Source of the DNA: a virus
Length of the DNA: 40,633 nt
Virus record (IMG/VR): IMGVR_UViG_3300006903_000008
Location: 1-40,633 of that record
Strand: one strand, 5' to 3'
Below the pieces are notes generated by a model that saw nothing but the letters and a program-made list of their open reading frames with translations, was not told where the DNA came from and ran no database searches. Every line of letters starts with the position of its first letter. The stretch's first letter is position 1. Positions 6,603 through 13,745 of the stretch are shown here, in pieces. Both the position numbers and the translations under genes were made by a program.

Positions 6603-7334
6603 GTGCCCACCGTTCGCGACGGTCGCGGCCGCCTGACCGAGTACCGGGTGGATCCCATCGGCTCGCCACCTGGTCCGGTCGAGCGCGCCCAGGTATCGGC
6701 CGCCCGCATGGCGGATTTCGCGGCCGAGCGCGCTGCGCGAGTCGCACCGGCCGCACCGTCACCTGCGCCGGCGAAGCCGAAGAAGCGCACCCTGAACCCG
6801 GTCCGCGCCACTGCCCGTGCCGAGCGCGTCGCGCGCTACCTGGACGCGATCCGGACCAGCGACAGCCACCGCGAGGCTGCGGAGCGCCTGGGCGTCGGCA
6901 AGCACTCGCTCGAGATGTTCGTCTCGGACCTTCGCCGGCGGCGGGAGCTGCCCGACGACGTCGAGGAGCTGCTCAGGCAGCGCAACCCGGCCCGTGGGCG
7001 GCACGGCGGACGCCCCAGGATCAACGGGGCGGCGACGCCCCAGGCCGCACCACAGAGCCAGGAGGCGGACGTCCCGGCGACGGTCGTCGTCGAGCTCGGA
7101 TCCACCGGGGACGCCACCCCGGCCGAGCGAGTTGCCACGCCTCCTGACCCGATCCCGGTTGTGCCGCTGTCGGCCGTCACGATCGAGGAGGCCACCGACG
7201 GAACCGTCCTGCATCTGACCGTCCGGATCGACGCGGCTGAGCTGGCACGCGCCATGGACGGCTGGCCGAACTACACGATCCAGCCCTTCGTGGATGGCCT
7301 GGCTCGGATCGTCGCGGCGGCGGCGAAGCGATGA
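6603..7334 (+). CDS. Helix-turn-helix DNA-binding protein (243 aa)
   Basis: Residues about 75-130 form a helix-turn-helix (ARYLDAIRTSDSHREAAERL, GVGKHSLEMFVSDLRRRREL) preceded by a Pro/Ala-rich segment and a basic patch. The C-terminal third (VTIEEATDGTVLHLTVRIDA, then DGWPNYTIQPFVDGL) looks like a separate small domain, perhaps for dimerisation. Its place before the replication initiator suggests an origin-binding or regulatory role. It starts with GTG three bases after the previous stop. Confidence 0.6.
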   Translation: MPTVRDGRGRLTEYRVDPIGSPPGPVERAQVSAARMADFAAERAARVAPAAPSPAPAKPKKRTLNPVRATARAERVARYLDAIRTSDSHREAAERLGVGKHSLEMFVSDLRRRRELPDDVEELLRQRNPARGRHGGRPRINGAATPQAAPQSQEADVPATVVVELGSTGDATPAERVATPPDPIPVVPLSAVTIEEATDGTVLHLTVRIDAAELARAMDGWPNYTIQPFVDGLARIVAAAAKR

Positions 7335-7420
7335 GCGGCTCGGTCATCCGCTGCGAGCACTGCGGCGCCCAGAACCCGGTCACGCGGACGACCTGCCGTG
7401 CCTGCCGGAGGCCGCTGTGA
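7331..7420 (+). CDS. Mini zinc ribbon (29 aa)
   Basis: A complete four-Cys zinc ribbon, CEHCGAQNPVTRTTCRAC, fills almost the whole protein. The ATG overlaps the previous TGA, and the stop overlaps the next GTG. This spacing of Cys pairs is that of a rubredoxin-like knuckle and strongly supports a real small gene. Confidence 0.6.
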   Translation: MSGSVIRCEHCGAQNPVTRTTCRACRRPL

Positions 7421-7632
7421 GGGAGAGCGCGCTCGTGCAGGGCTACAGCCGCACGCAGGGTGCCGACGACACGCGTGTCGAGGCCCGGCCGTGTGCCTGC
7501 GGAGGCATCGTCCGGGCGGATCCGGCGGCTCCTGGCAGGGGCGTCGCGCAGCACAACGCATCGCCTCGGCATCGCGGCTGGCGCCTCGCCACGGGTCGCC
7601 ACGACCACTGGTGGCAGGAGGAGCTCGACTGA
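7417..7632 (+). CDS. Small Cys/His/Trp protein (71 aa)
   Basis: The middle holds CACGGIVRADP, and the end holds RHRGWRLATGRHDHWWQEEL. Cys and His residues could make a metal site. The pattern of a short Cys motif followed by H-x-x-x-W repeats is common in small phage proteins of unknown use. Start and stop overlap their neighbours. Confidence 0.55.
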   Translation: MRESALVQGYSRTQGADDTRVEARPCACGGIVRADPAAPGRGVAQHNASPRHRGWRLATGRHDHWWQEELD

Positions 7633-8279
7633 TGCCCCGATTCGAGGGCTTCGAGGTCATGGACGTCTCGACATCGCTGCCCAACGACCCGAAGGTCCGC
7701 CGGCTCGCGAGGGAGCATCCCGAGCAGCTCGGGCCCGCCTTCCTGGTCTACGTCGCCACCGTCGCCGACAGCTGGCAGGCCGGGACGAGGCAGTCCTGCG
7801 AGGACTCCTGGCCGTCGTACCTGGGCTTCGACCAGGGCGTCGTCGACGCCCTGAAGGACGTCCGACTTCTCGACGGAAAGGGCCTCGTGCCCCTGAAGAC
7901 TTGGCGCGGATGGTTCGATCCAGCGCGTGAGCGCCGCGAGAAAACACGAGAGAGATGGCGTCGGGCAAATGCCCATCGCCAGCAATCCACAGCTGATCCC
8001 CGATCAGAGGACAGCGACGAGGCAGCGCGGACACCGCGCGGTAGAAACGCGGTTACACAGGCGATCCCGTCCGTACCGATTCCGTCCGAATCAGAATCCG
8101 CCCGTAGCCCTCTAGGTGAATCTTCCCCATCGCGCGAGGCCGACGTCGAGGACGTCTTCGGTGTGGCGGGCGGGCGACGGGCGGATCAGGGAAGCAACGG
8201 ACGGGAGAAGAGCGGGCCGAGCCGGGTCGCTGATGAGCTGCCGGCCATCGCGGCACGGCTCCAGGGATCCAGGCGATGA
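7632..8279 (+). CDS. DnaD-like replication initiation protein
   Basis: The 215-residue product opens with a winged-helix domain of the phage replisome-organiser type: LPNDPKVRRLAREHPEQLG, LVYVATVADSWQAG, and VVDALKDVRLLDGKGLVPLK, then WRGWFDPARERREKTRERWR. The pattern of short helices, a GLL turn and a strongly basic R/K run after W is typical. A long flexible Ser/Glu-rich tail follows. Such proteins bind the origin and load the helicase. The gene is coupled by TGATG to the gene before it and by ATGA to the gene after it. Confidence 0.7.
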   Translation: MPRFEGFEVMDVSTSLPNDPKVRRLAREHPEQLGPAFLVYVATVADSWQAGTRQSCEDSWPSYLGFDQGVVDALKDVRLLDGKGLVPLKTWRGWFDPARERREKTRERWRRANAHRQQSTADPRSEDSDEAARTPRGRNAVTQAIPSVPIPSESESARSPLGESSPSREADVEDVFGVAGGRRADQGSNGREKSGPSRVADELPAIAARLQGSRR

Positions 8280-8650
8280 AGGCCACCGCTGCCTTCGACA
8301 AGGTGACCGGCGGTCGCCCGCTGTCGACGAAGACCCACGAGTGGATCGCCGACCTGGCCGACCGGTTCGGTGATGAGGAGACCGCAGCGGCCATCGAGGC
8401 AGAGGCGTCGGCTGGCTCGTTCGACAAGCTCCTGGGCCGGGTCCGGGATCGTCTGGCGAAGGCACAGCTGCGTGAGGAGCGGAGGGCCCCAACCGAGATC
8501 ACCGGTCGCGAGATGCTAGCCATCGTCCGCGGTGAGCGCGAGGAACCCGACCCCCCCTACGTCTGGGACACGCGCGGTCTGACCGGTGCTGAGTACCACG
8601 AGATCCTGGCATGGCGGGCGGGCCCGCGGAGTGCGCCGTGGCTGGCGTGA
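8276..8650 (+). CDS. Putative replication protein, partner of the initiator (124 aa)
   Basis: The ATG overlaps the stop of the DnaD-like gene. The product is helical (WIADLADRFGDEETAAAIEA, LLGRVRDRLAKAQLREERR) and ends in EYHEILAWRAGP. It may carry the helicase-loader part that is often fused to, or found next to, such initiators, but no ATPase motif is present. Confidence 0.5.
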   Translation: MKATAAFDKVTGGRPLSTKTHEWIADLADRFGDEETAAAIEAEASAGSFDKLLGRVRDRLAKAQLREERRAPTEITGREMLAIVRGEREEPDPPYVWDTRGLTGAEYHEILAWRAGPRSAPWLA

Positions 8651-8753
8651 GGCCAGGGGTGGGGGAGATTCAATTCGTCAATACCCGGGTTGACAGCCGG
8701 GTCGGCTGTTTGATCTCTCTCTCCGGCCGATTCGCGGCCCTCGAGGCCCTCCG
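8651..8753 (+). promoter_or_regulatory. Regulatory gap with hairpin or operator at 8691-8711
   Basis: This is a rare gap in the early genes. ACAGCC (8693-8698) pairs with GGCTGT (8704-8709) around GGGTC, and the stem is followed by TTTGATCTCTCTCT, which could end transcription weakly. The same bases begin with TTGACA, a -35-like box, and share TGACAGCC with the repeat at 1092. A promoter or operator for the RuvC-HerA genes is therefore equally possible. Confidence 0.4.
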
Positions 8754-9299
8754 ATGACCCGGGAGCCGATGGCGTTCGACGCCGAGGGGACCTTGATCGA
8801 GGCGCCCGCCGGCATGACGCGCCTGGTCCTGGCGATCGACCCCGGCCCAACGCGATCGGCCTACCTGGTCCTCGACGTCGAGACGCGACGGCCGGTGAGA
8901 TTCGACATCGTCGACAACGACGAGCTGTTGAGGTTCTGCCGGCACTCGCTGTACCCGCTCGACATCAGCGACGTCGTCATCGAGAAGGTCGAGTCGTTCG
9001 GAATGTCGGTCGGTGCAGAGGTCTTCGAGACCGTCTTCTGGTCCGGGCGCTTCGCCGAGGCCGCCGACGTGGTCGCGACCGTCAGCCGGCTCGGCCGGAT
9101 CCGGATCAAGAACCACCTGTGCCACAGCTCGAAGGCGAAGGACTCGAACATCCGCCAGGCGTTGATCGACCGCTACGGCGGACCCGACGCGATCGGGCGG
9201 AAGGCTGAGCCCGGGCCCCTGTACGGGATCTCGAAGGACGTGTGGTCAGCACTCGCGATCGCCGTGACCCACGTCGACCAGGAGGGCGCCGCGGCATGA
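8754..9299 (+). CDS. RuvC-like Holliday junction resolvase
   Basis: The 181-residue product has the RNase H fold signature: LVLAIDPGPTRSAYLVLD with the first catalytic Asp at about 29, DVVIEKVESFG with Glu 77, and SKDVWSALAIAVTH with Asp at about 162 near the C-terminus. The family cuts branched DNA made during replication or recombination so that genomes can be packaged. An alternative ATG at 8769 is preceded by GGGAG. The next gene overlaps the stop. Confidence 0.8.
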   Translation: MTREPMAFDAEGTLIEAPAGMTRLVLAIDPGPTRSAYLVLDVETRRPVRFDIVDNDELLRFCRHSLYPLDISDVVIEKVESFGMSVGAEVFETVFWSGRFAEAADVVATVSRLGRIRIKNHLCHSSKAKDSNIRQALIDRYGGPDAIGRKAEPGPLYGISKDVWSALAIAVTHVDQEGAAA

Positions 9300-9493
9300 C
9301 TCGAGACGACCAGATCCCGCCCGACGACCCCGGTGCCGAGGTCATCGAGAAGATGAAGCGCCTCGGTCTCGTCCGCGTTCGCGAGGAGGACCTCGACAAG
9401 CCGTGGGGCAAACAGCACCTCGAGCTCACAGAGGCCGGCCGCGCCCACAAGACCCAGCTGATGCGCGAGCATCCCGAGCTGTTCCCCTCGTGA
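9296..9493 (+). CDS. Small winged-helix-like protein (65 aa)
   Basis: The sequence EVIEKMKRLGLVRV, then KQHLELTEAGRAHKTQLMRE, resembles a short winged-helix (helix, then wing of LELTEAG). It overlaps both the RuvC-like and HerA-like genes by four bases. It may be an accessory subunit of one of them. No family is recognised. Confidence 0.6.
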   Translation: MTRDDQIPPDDPGAEVIEKMKRLGLVRVREEDLDKPWGKQHLELTEAGRAHKTQLMREHPELFPS

Positions 9494-11241
9494 TCCGGAT
9501 CGCCAAGGGCCTCGAGCTGCCCGACGACGTCGCGACGCAGTCGATCGCGATCCTCGCCCGCCGTGGCGCCGGCAAGACCTACACCGCCTCGGTCATCGTC
9601 GAGGAGGTCATCCGCGCCGGGATCCCGGTCGTCGTGCTCGATCCGACCGGCGCGTGGTGGGGCCTGCGCACGTCGGCCGACGGCCAGAAGCCCGGGCTGC
9701 CGGTCTACGTGTTCGGCGGCGACCATGCCGATGTCCCGCTCGAATCGGCTGCGGGCAAGGTGATCGCCGACGTCGTCATCGACCACCCGGCTGCCTACGT
9801 CGTCGACCTCTCGGCCTTCGAGTCGAAGGGTCAGGAGATCCGGTTTGCCGCCGACTTCCTCGAGCGGCTGTACCGGGCGAAGAAGCGCGAGACAGGCCCG
9901 CTCCTGGTCGTCGTCGACGAGGCCGACCTCTTCGCGCCGCAGCGCCCGGGCCCGGAGCAGACGCGGACCCTCGGCGCCCTCGAATCGATCGTCCGCCGCG
10001 GCCGGATCAAGGGCCTCGGCGACCTGCTGATCACGCAGCGCGCCGCGGTCCTGAACAAGAACGTCCTGACCCAGACCGAGGTCCTCGTCGTCATGCAGAC
10101 GACCGGGCCCCAGGACCGCGCAGCGATCGACGAGTGGATCGCCGGCAACGGCAGCCGCGAGCAGCGCGATGATGTCCTCGGGTCGCTGGCCGGCCTCGAG
10201 CGCGGCGAGGCGTGGGTGTGGAGCCCGCAGTTCCTCCGCATGCTGCGCCGCGTCCGGATCCGCCAGCGCACGACGTTCGACTCGAGCCGGACGCCCGAGG
10301 TCGGCGAGGTCGCGATCACGCCGCAAGCATTCGCCCAGGTCGACCTCGACAAGCTCGGCGCCCGGATCCGCGCGAGCGTTGAGCAGGCGAAGGCAAACGA
10401 CCCCGCCGAGCTCCGGAAGCAGATCCTCGCCCTGAAGCGCGAGCTCGATCAGCGCCCGACCGAGCAGGTTGTCCAGACCGTCGAGAAGATCGTCGAGGTC
10501 CCGGTCCTCAACGGTCAGGTCGATGAGCTGCGCGAGCGAGCCGAGCGACTTCAGGACGTCGGCGCCTCGGTGGTCGCCGTCGGCACAGACATTCTCGCCG
10601 CCATTGGGCGAGTCGCTGCGGCTCCCCGGCCCGCCGCTCAAGGCCAGCAGGATCGGGGGTCGCGCCCCGCGGGTCGGCTGGTAGAGCGGCGGGCCGAGGC
10701 GCCGCCGCCATCGGCTGCCGGAGGTCTCCCGAGCGAGGCCTCGTTAGGCGAGGCGCGACAGCTGAAGGCGGGCGCTCGCCGGATGCTGTCCGCCCTCGCC
10801 CAGCTCCACCCGACGCCGCTCACGCGCTCGCAGATCGCGACGCTCGCCGACGTCAGCCCGGCCGGCGGGACCTTCTCGGACTACCTGTCGGCGATCCGGA
10901 GCAACGGCCTGATCCTCGAAGAGAACGGCACGATCGCGCTCACGTCCGCCGGCCAGCAGCTCGTCGCCGGCGAGCTCGGCAGCGGCGCGCCGACGCCGCA
11001 GCAGCTGCTCGACCTGTGGGGCCGGAAGCTCAAGGCGGGCGCCAGGCGGATGCTGGCGGTGCTGCACAACGTCTACCCCGACGGCGTCACCCGGGCTGAG
11101 CTCGCTGAGCGTGCCGAAGTCTCGGCAGCCGGCGGCACGTTCAGCGACTACCTGTCATCGCTCCGTCGTAACGGCCTGATCGACGAGTCGGGCGGGCAGA
11201 TCCGCGCCGGCGCGGCGCTGTTCCTGGGCGAGCGTGGCTGA
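9490..11241 (+). CDS. HerA/FtsK-like ATPase with two C-terminal winged helices
   Basis: The 583-residue product has a Walker A motif (ARRGAGKTY, Lys 29), a Walker B motif (LLVVVDEAD, Asp 143 and Glu 144) and the LDPTGAWWGLR and LITQRAAVLNKNVL segments of HerA-like hexameric ATPases. Residues about 300-380 include a coiled coil. The C-terminus holds two copies of a winged-helix unit beginning KAGARRML (about 426 and 515), each with AGGTFSDYLS and NGLI. HerA enzymes move along DNA and usually pair with a NurA nuclease; none is seen here. The neighbours are a RuvC-like resolvase and, farther away, a Cas4-like nuclease. It is the only candidate DNA translocase besides the terminase. Confidence 0.82.
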   Translation: MIRIAKGLELPDDVATQSIAILARRGAGKTYTASVIVEEVIRAGIPVVVLDPTGAWWGLRTSADGQKPGLPVYVFGGDHADVPLESAAGKVIADVVIDHPAAYVVDLSAFESKGQEIRFAADFLERLYRAKKRETGPLLVVVDEADLFAPQRPGPEQTRTLGALESIVRRGRIKGLGDLLITQRAAVLNKNVLTQTEVLVVMQTTGPQDRAAIDEWIAGNGSREQRDDVLGSLAGLERGEAWVWSPQFLRMLRRVRIRQRTTFDSSRTPEVGEVAITPQAFAQVDLDKLGARIRASVEQAKANDPAELRKQILALKRELDQRPTEQVVQTVEKIVEVPVLNGQVDELRERAERLQDVGASVVAVGTDILAAIGRVAAAPRPAAQGQQDRGSRPAGRLVERRAEAPPPSAAGGLPSEASLGEARQLKAGARRMLSALAQLHPTPLTRSQIATLADVSPAGGTFSDYLSAIRSNGLILEENGTIALTSAGQQLVAGELGSGAPTPQQLLDLWGRKLKAGARRMLAVLHNVYPDGVTRAELAERAEVSAAGGTFSDYLSSLRRNGLIDESGGQIRAGAALFLGERG

Positions 11242-11614
11242 CCGCGAGGCCCTGCGCCTCGATGAGGTCGCGCAGCTGCTCGGCGTGCACGTCGAGACGG
11301 CGCGAAAGTGGGCGATCGCCGGCGAGCTGCCCGCCCGCAAGGTCGGCGGGATCTGGCTCGTTGGAGTCACGGCGCTGCGACAATGGCTGCATGGCCGGGA
11401 GGCGGAGGATGCCGGGCGACGGGTCGGTGTACCAGCGGAAGGACCGTCTCTGGGTCGCCCAGATCAGCCAGGGCCCGCGGGGCAACCGGACCCTGACCCG
11501 GCGATACGCCCACTCGAAGGCCGAGGCCCGCGCCCTCCTCGACGAGCTTCGAATCGCCGGCGGGCGGGTCGATCGGCGGACGACCGTTGGCGCCTACCTG
11601 CGCGCCTGGCTTGA
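11234..11614 (+). CDS. xis: Excisionase (MerR-type winged helix)
   Basis: The first 55-60 residues form a typical excisionase domain: LRLDEVAQLLGVHVETARKW, IAGELPARKVGGIWLV, then ALRQWLHG. Xis proteins bend attP/attR DNA and favour excision. The GTG start overlaps the HerA-like gene. The frame has no stop before the integrase ATG at 11391 and continues 224 bases into the integrase. The extra 70 residues are Pro/Arg-rich and look like out-of-frame translation. Either the overlap is real or the domain's true end is set in another way. Confidence 0.75.
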   Translation: MADREALRLDEVAQLLGVHVETARKWAIAGELPARKVGGIWLVGVTALRQWLHGREAEDAGRRVGVPAEGPSLGRPDQPGPAGQPDPDPAIRPLEGRGPRPPRRASNRRRAGRSADDRWRLPARLA

Positions 11615-12506
11615 CGGGCCGGGGCGGACCGTGCTGAAGGCGTCGACCTGGGAGACCTACGAGCTGACCCTGCGCCGGCAGCTGCTGCCTGCGCTCGGCT
11701 CGGTCCCGCTGGCGTCGCTCAGCCCCGAGCACGTCGAGCGCCTCGTCGCCGACCTTGGCGCGACGCTGACGCCGAAGGGCATCCGGAACGTTCTCTCGGT
11801 CCTCGGCCGGATCCTCGCGATCGCCGAGCGGCGCGGCCAGATCGCCCGCAATCCGGTCCGTTTCGTCGAGCCGCCGCGGCCGGCGTTCCGCGAGGAGCGG
11901 GCGGCGCTCACCGCGGCTGACGCCCGGCGGATCCGCGAGGCCGTCACCGGCGACAGGCTCGAGGCGCTGTACCTGGTCACCCTCGCGGCCGGACTCCGCC
12001 AGGCCGAGGTCCTCGGGCTGCGCTGGGTCGACGTCGATCTCGTCGCCGAGCGGATCCGGATCGCGGTGGTCCTCGATCGTGTCGCCGGCCAGTACGTCCT
12101 CGTCGAGCCGAAGACGCGCCGCTCGCGCCGCACGGTGTCGCTGCCGAAGTTCGCGATCGATGCGCTGCGCGACCATCGAGCCCGCCAGCTCGAGGAACGG
12201 GTCGCCGCCGGCGCGCCGACCGAGGACGGCCTCGTGTTCGTCACCGAGGCGGGCCGGCCGATCAGCGCGGGCTGGCTCAGCCACCGCTGGCCGAAGATCG
12301 CCGTGCGAGCGGGACTCGCCGGCGTCACGTTCCACGACCTGCGCCACGGCCAGGCATCGCTGCTGGTCGCCGCCGGCGTCCACCCGCGGGTCGTCCAGGA
12401 GCGCCTCGGCCACGCGACGGTCGCGATGAGCATGGACGTCTACAGCCACGTCGCCGGTGCGTCCGATCGCGACGCTGCGGACCGCCTGCAGGAGGCGATC
12501 GGGTGA
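11391..12506 (+). CDS. int: Tyrosine recombinase (integrase)
   Basis: The 371-residue product has an N-terminal arm-binding part (GDGSVYQRKDRLWVAQISQG), a SAM-like core-binding domain (TVGAYLRAWLDG, STWETYELTLRRQLLPALG) and the catalytic domain. The catalytic residues are visible: Arg in LAAGLRQAEVLGLRW, the beta-hairpin Lys in VEPKTRRSRR, HDLRHG (His-x-x-Arg), LGHATVAMSMDVYSH with the second His and the Tyr nucleophile. It joins attP to the host tRNA gene. The ATG at 11391 was chosen because the family pattern MPGDGSVYQR begins just after it. The attP lies 75 bases downstream of the stop. Confidence 0.93.
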   Translation: MAGRRRMPGDGSVYQRKDRLWVAQISQGPRGNRTLTRRYAHSKAEARALLDELRIAGGRVDRRTTVGAYLRAWLDGPGRTVLKASTWETYELTLRRQLLPALGSVPLASLSPEHVERLVADLGATLTPKGIRNVLSVLGRILAIAERRGQIARNPVRFVEPPRPAFREERAALTAADARRIREAVTGDRLEALYLVTLAAGLRQAEVLGLRWVDVDLVAERIRIAVVLDRVAGQYVLVEPKTRRSRRTVSLPKFAIDALRDHRARQLEERVAAGAPTEDGLVFVTEAGRPISAGWLSHRWPKIAVRAGLAGVTFHDLRHGQASLLVAAGVHPRVVQERLGHATVAMSMDVYSHVAGASDRDAADRLQEAIG

Positions 12507-12511
12507 TCACG

Positions 12512-12572
12512 TTGGAGTCACCGGGTGGAGTCACGGCACCGAGTAGTCGCGGTGAATCACGGTGACTTCACG
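12512..12572. repeat. Arm-type integrase or excisionase binding repeats
   Basis: Related sequences are packed here: TTGGAGTCACCGG (12512), GTGGAGTCACGG (12525), GGTGAATCACGG (12551) and, on the minus strand, GTGAAGTCACC (12571-12561). Similar words lie on the other side of the core (TTGGAGTCCCG at 12657, TGGATTCACGG at 12669), and one lies inside the excisionase gene (TTGGAGTCACGG at 11361). This arrangement around a core is what a lambda-like intasome needs. Confidence 0.7.
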
Positions 12573-12579
12573 ATCAGTG

Positions 12580-12630
12580 TGGCGCGCCCGGCGGGACTCG
12601 AACCCACGACCTTCAGGTCCGCAACCTGAG
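12580..12630 (-). other. attP: attP core: 3' half of a tRNA-Arg gene
   Basis: Read on the minus strand, this has an anticodon stem TCAGG/CCTGA with loop TTGCGGA (anticodon GCG, Arg), variable loop AGGTC, T-arm GTGGG-TTCGAGT-CCCGC, acceptor strand CGGGCGC, discriminator G and an encoded CCA. The matching acceptor strand GCGCCCG and a D-arm are missing from the expected place, so this is not a working tRNA. It is a half-tRNA that would rebuild the host gene after integration. It lies just after the integrase gene. Confidence 0.85.
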
Positions 12631-12710
12631 GTCTCGCCGATCGAATCGGCCGCGATTTGGAGTCCCGCTGGATTCACGGCCCGCCAGAACGGCTCGTGGT
12701 AGCTGCGATC

Positions 12711-13013
12711 GTGACGCGCGAGCCCTGGCACCGGCGGGCCGGGGCCCGACTCCCGGGCGGTCCCGGTGCTGGTGCTGTTCGGGCCGACGGGCGGCGCGAG
12801 GCCACGCGGCATCGGGCGATCGCGGACATCGAATGCTTCCGCTGCGCGGCTCCGGGCTGGGTCGGCGAGCGCGACAAGAACCGCCGCAAGCTGATCGCGA
12901 TCCGCGTTGTCGCCGGAGGCTCGACCCTGGGCACGACGCTGCTGTGCGGCGAGTGCGTCGGTGTGCTCAAGCCGCTCGATCCGGATCCGCTGACCGTCGA
13001 GGCCAGCCCTTGA
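12711..13013 (+). CDS. Small zinc-ribbon protein after attP
   Basis: The recognisable part is the C-terminal half, with Cys pairs CFRC and CGEC about 40 residues apart separated by a strand-rich segment (RKLIAIRVVAGGSTLGTTLL), like a zinc-ribbon or zinc-beta-ribbon. The N-terminal 35 residues are Pro/Arg/Gly-rich. The start is uncertain: GTG codons at 12696 and 12711 and a TTG at 12657 share the frame, and none has a good ribosome site. The function is unknown. Confidence 0.5.
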   Translation: MTREPWHRRAGARLPGGPGAGAVRADGRREATRHRAIADIECFRCAAPGWVGERDKNRRKLIAIRVVAGGSTLGTTLLCGECVGVLKPLDPDPLTVEASP

Positions 13014-13069
13014 CGTAACCGGCCACGGTCGTTCCTGCATGGCAGGCGTGGTTCCCTCCTCCACTGGCC

Positions 13070-13099
13070 GGGCCGGGTGCTCTGCGGGGTTCCCGGCCC
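13070..13099 (+). terminator. GC-rich hairpin before the lysis region
   Basis: GGGCCGGG and CCCGGCCC form a perfect 8-base stem with a 14-base loop in the gap between the zinc-ribbon gene and the late genes. The sequence after it (GCTCCGTCTCG) is not a T-tract, so the hairpin may be a weak terminator or protect the late transcript. Confidence 0.4.
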
Positions 13100-13114
13100 G
13101 CTCCGTCTCGTGAC

Positions 13115-13273
13115 GTGCAGATCCCGGTCGAGGTCGTCCTGGGCCCGTTCGGGGCCCTCGCCCTCGCGCTGCTGTGGATCTGGGACCTCCGCAGGCAGAA
13201 CGCCGCGCTCACGGAACGGCTCAACCGCTTCCTCGACAAGATCGAGGTCGCGCCTCGAGAAGCGTCGAAGTGA
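13115..13273 (+). CDS. Small membrane protein (52 aa)
   Basis: A hydrophobic N-terminal span (VEVVLGPFGALALALLWIW) is followed by a coiled-coil-like cytoplasmic tail (RRQNAALTERLNRFLDKI). This layout resembles small phage membrane proteins found next to holins. The GTG start is the first of a run of overlapping genes leading to the glucanase and peptidase. Confidence 0.55.
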   Translation: MQIPVEVVLGPFGALALALLWIWDLRRQNAALTERLNRFLDKIEVAPREASK

Positions 13274-13449
13274 AGTGGCTGCCTGACGTGATCGAGCGAC
13301 TGCTGGGCCGCGAGCCCGCGACGCCCGAGCTCGAGCGCGCCGACCAGGTGCTCGAGCGCGTCGACTCGATCCGGATCATCGTCCGGCCCAAGAACCGCCG
13401 GGCCCTTGCCGAACTGCGCCGTCTCGCTGAAGGCCATGCGCGTCGATGA
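13270..13449 (+). CDS. Hypothetical small soluble protein (59 aa)
   Basis: The GTG start overlaps the previous stop. The product is charged, with helix-strand-helix character (LERADQVLERVDSIRIIVRP, then RRALAELRRLAEGHARR). There is no membrane span and no recognised motif. By position it may be a regulator or chaperone of the lysis proteins. Confidence 0.55.
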   Translation: MKWLPDVIERLLGREPATPELERADQVLERVDSIRIIVRPKNRRALAELRRLAEGHARR

Positions 13450-13745
13450 GTCCGCTGATCCTGGTCACGATCGCGGTGATCCTCGTCGCGACCCCGCTGT
13501 CGATCCTCGCGTCGATCTTCTGCTGGCAGCTGTACCGCGAGGATCGGACGAATGGGTTGGCGTTGGTCCTCGCCGCCGTCGTGACGGCGACCACGAGCGC
13601 CGGCGTCCTGCTGGCTATCCCGACGCTCTTCTTCGTGACCGGGCATACGCCGCCTTTCGCCGGCCAGCTGGTGCTCGTGGCGATCGACATCCTGCTGCCG
13701 GCGCCGGTCGTGATCGCGGCGTACCTGCGATGGCTGCGTAGATGA
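13446..13745 (+). CDS. Three-span membrane protein, holin candidate (99 aa)
   Basis: Three hydrophobic helices are visible: about 4-28 (LILVTIAVILVATPLSILAS), 36-62 (LALVLAAVVTATTSAGVLLA) and 71-95 (LVLVAIDILLPAPVVIAAYL), with a basic end (RWLRR). Size, topology and the location just before two wall-active enzymes suit a class I holin. The ATG overlaps the previous stop. A second holin candidate lies at 15700. Confidence 0.55.
   Translation: MSPLILVTIAVILVATPLSILASIFCWQLYREDRTNGLALVLAAVVTATTSAGVLLAIPTLFFVTGHTPPFAGQLVLVAIDILLPAPVVIAAYLRWLRR

Noticed and set aside
12580-12660. Complete functional tRNA-Arg gene
   Set aside because: The 5' acceptor strand GCGCCCG and the D-arm are absent; only the 3' half from the anticodon stem onward is present.
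12531-13064. Minus-strand frame across attP
   Set aside because: It reads through the half-tRNA and arm repeats and gives no recognisable protein. The plus strand has a Cys-pair protein in the same place.
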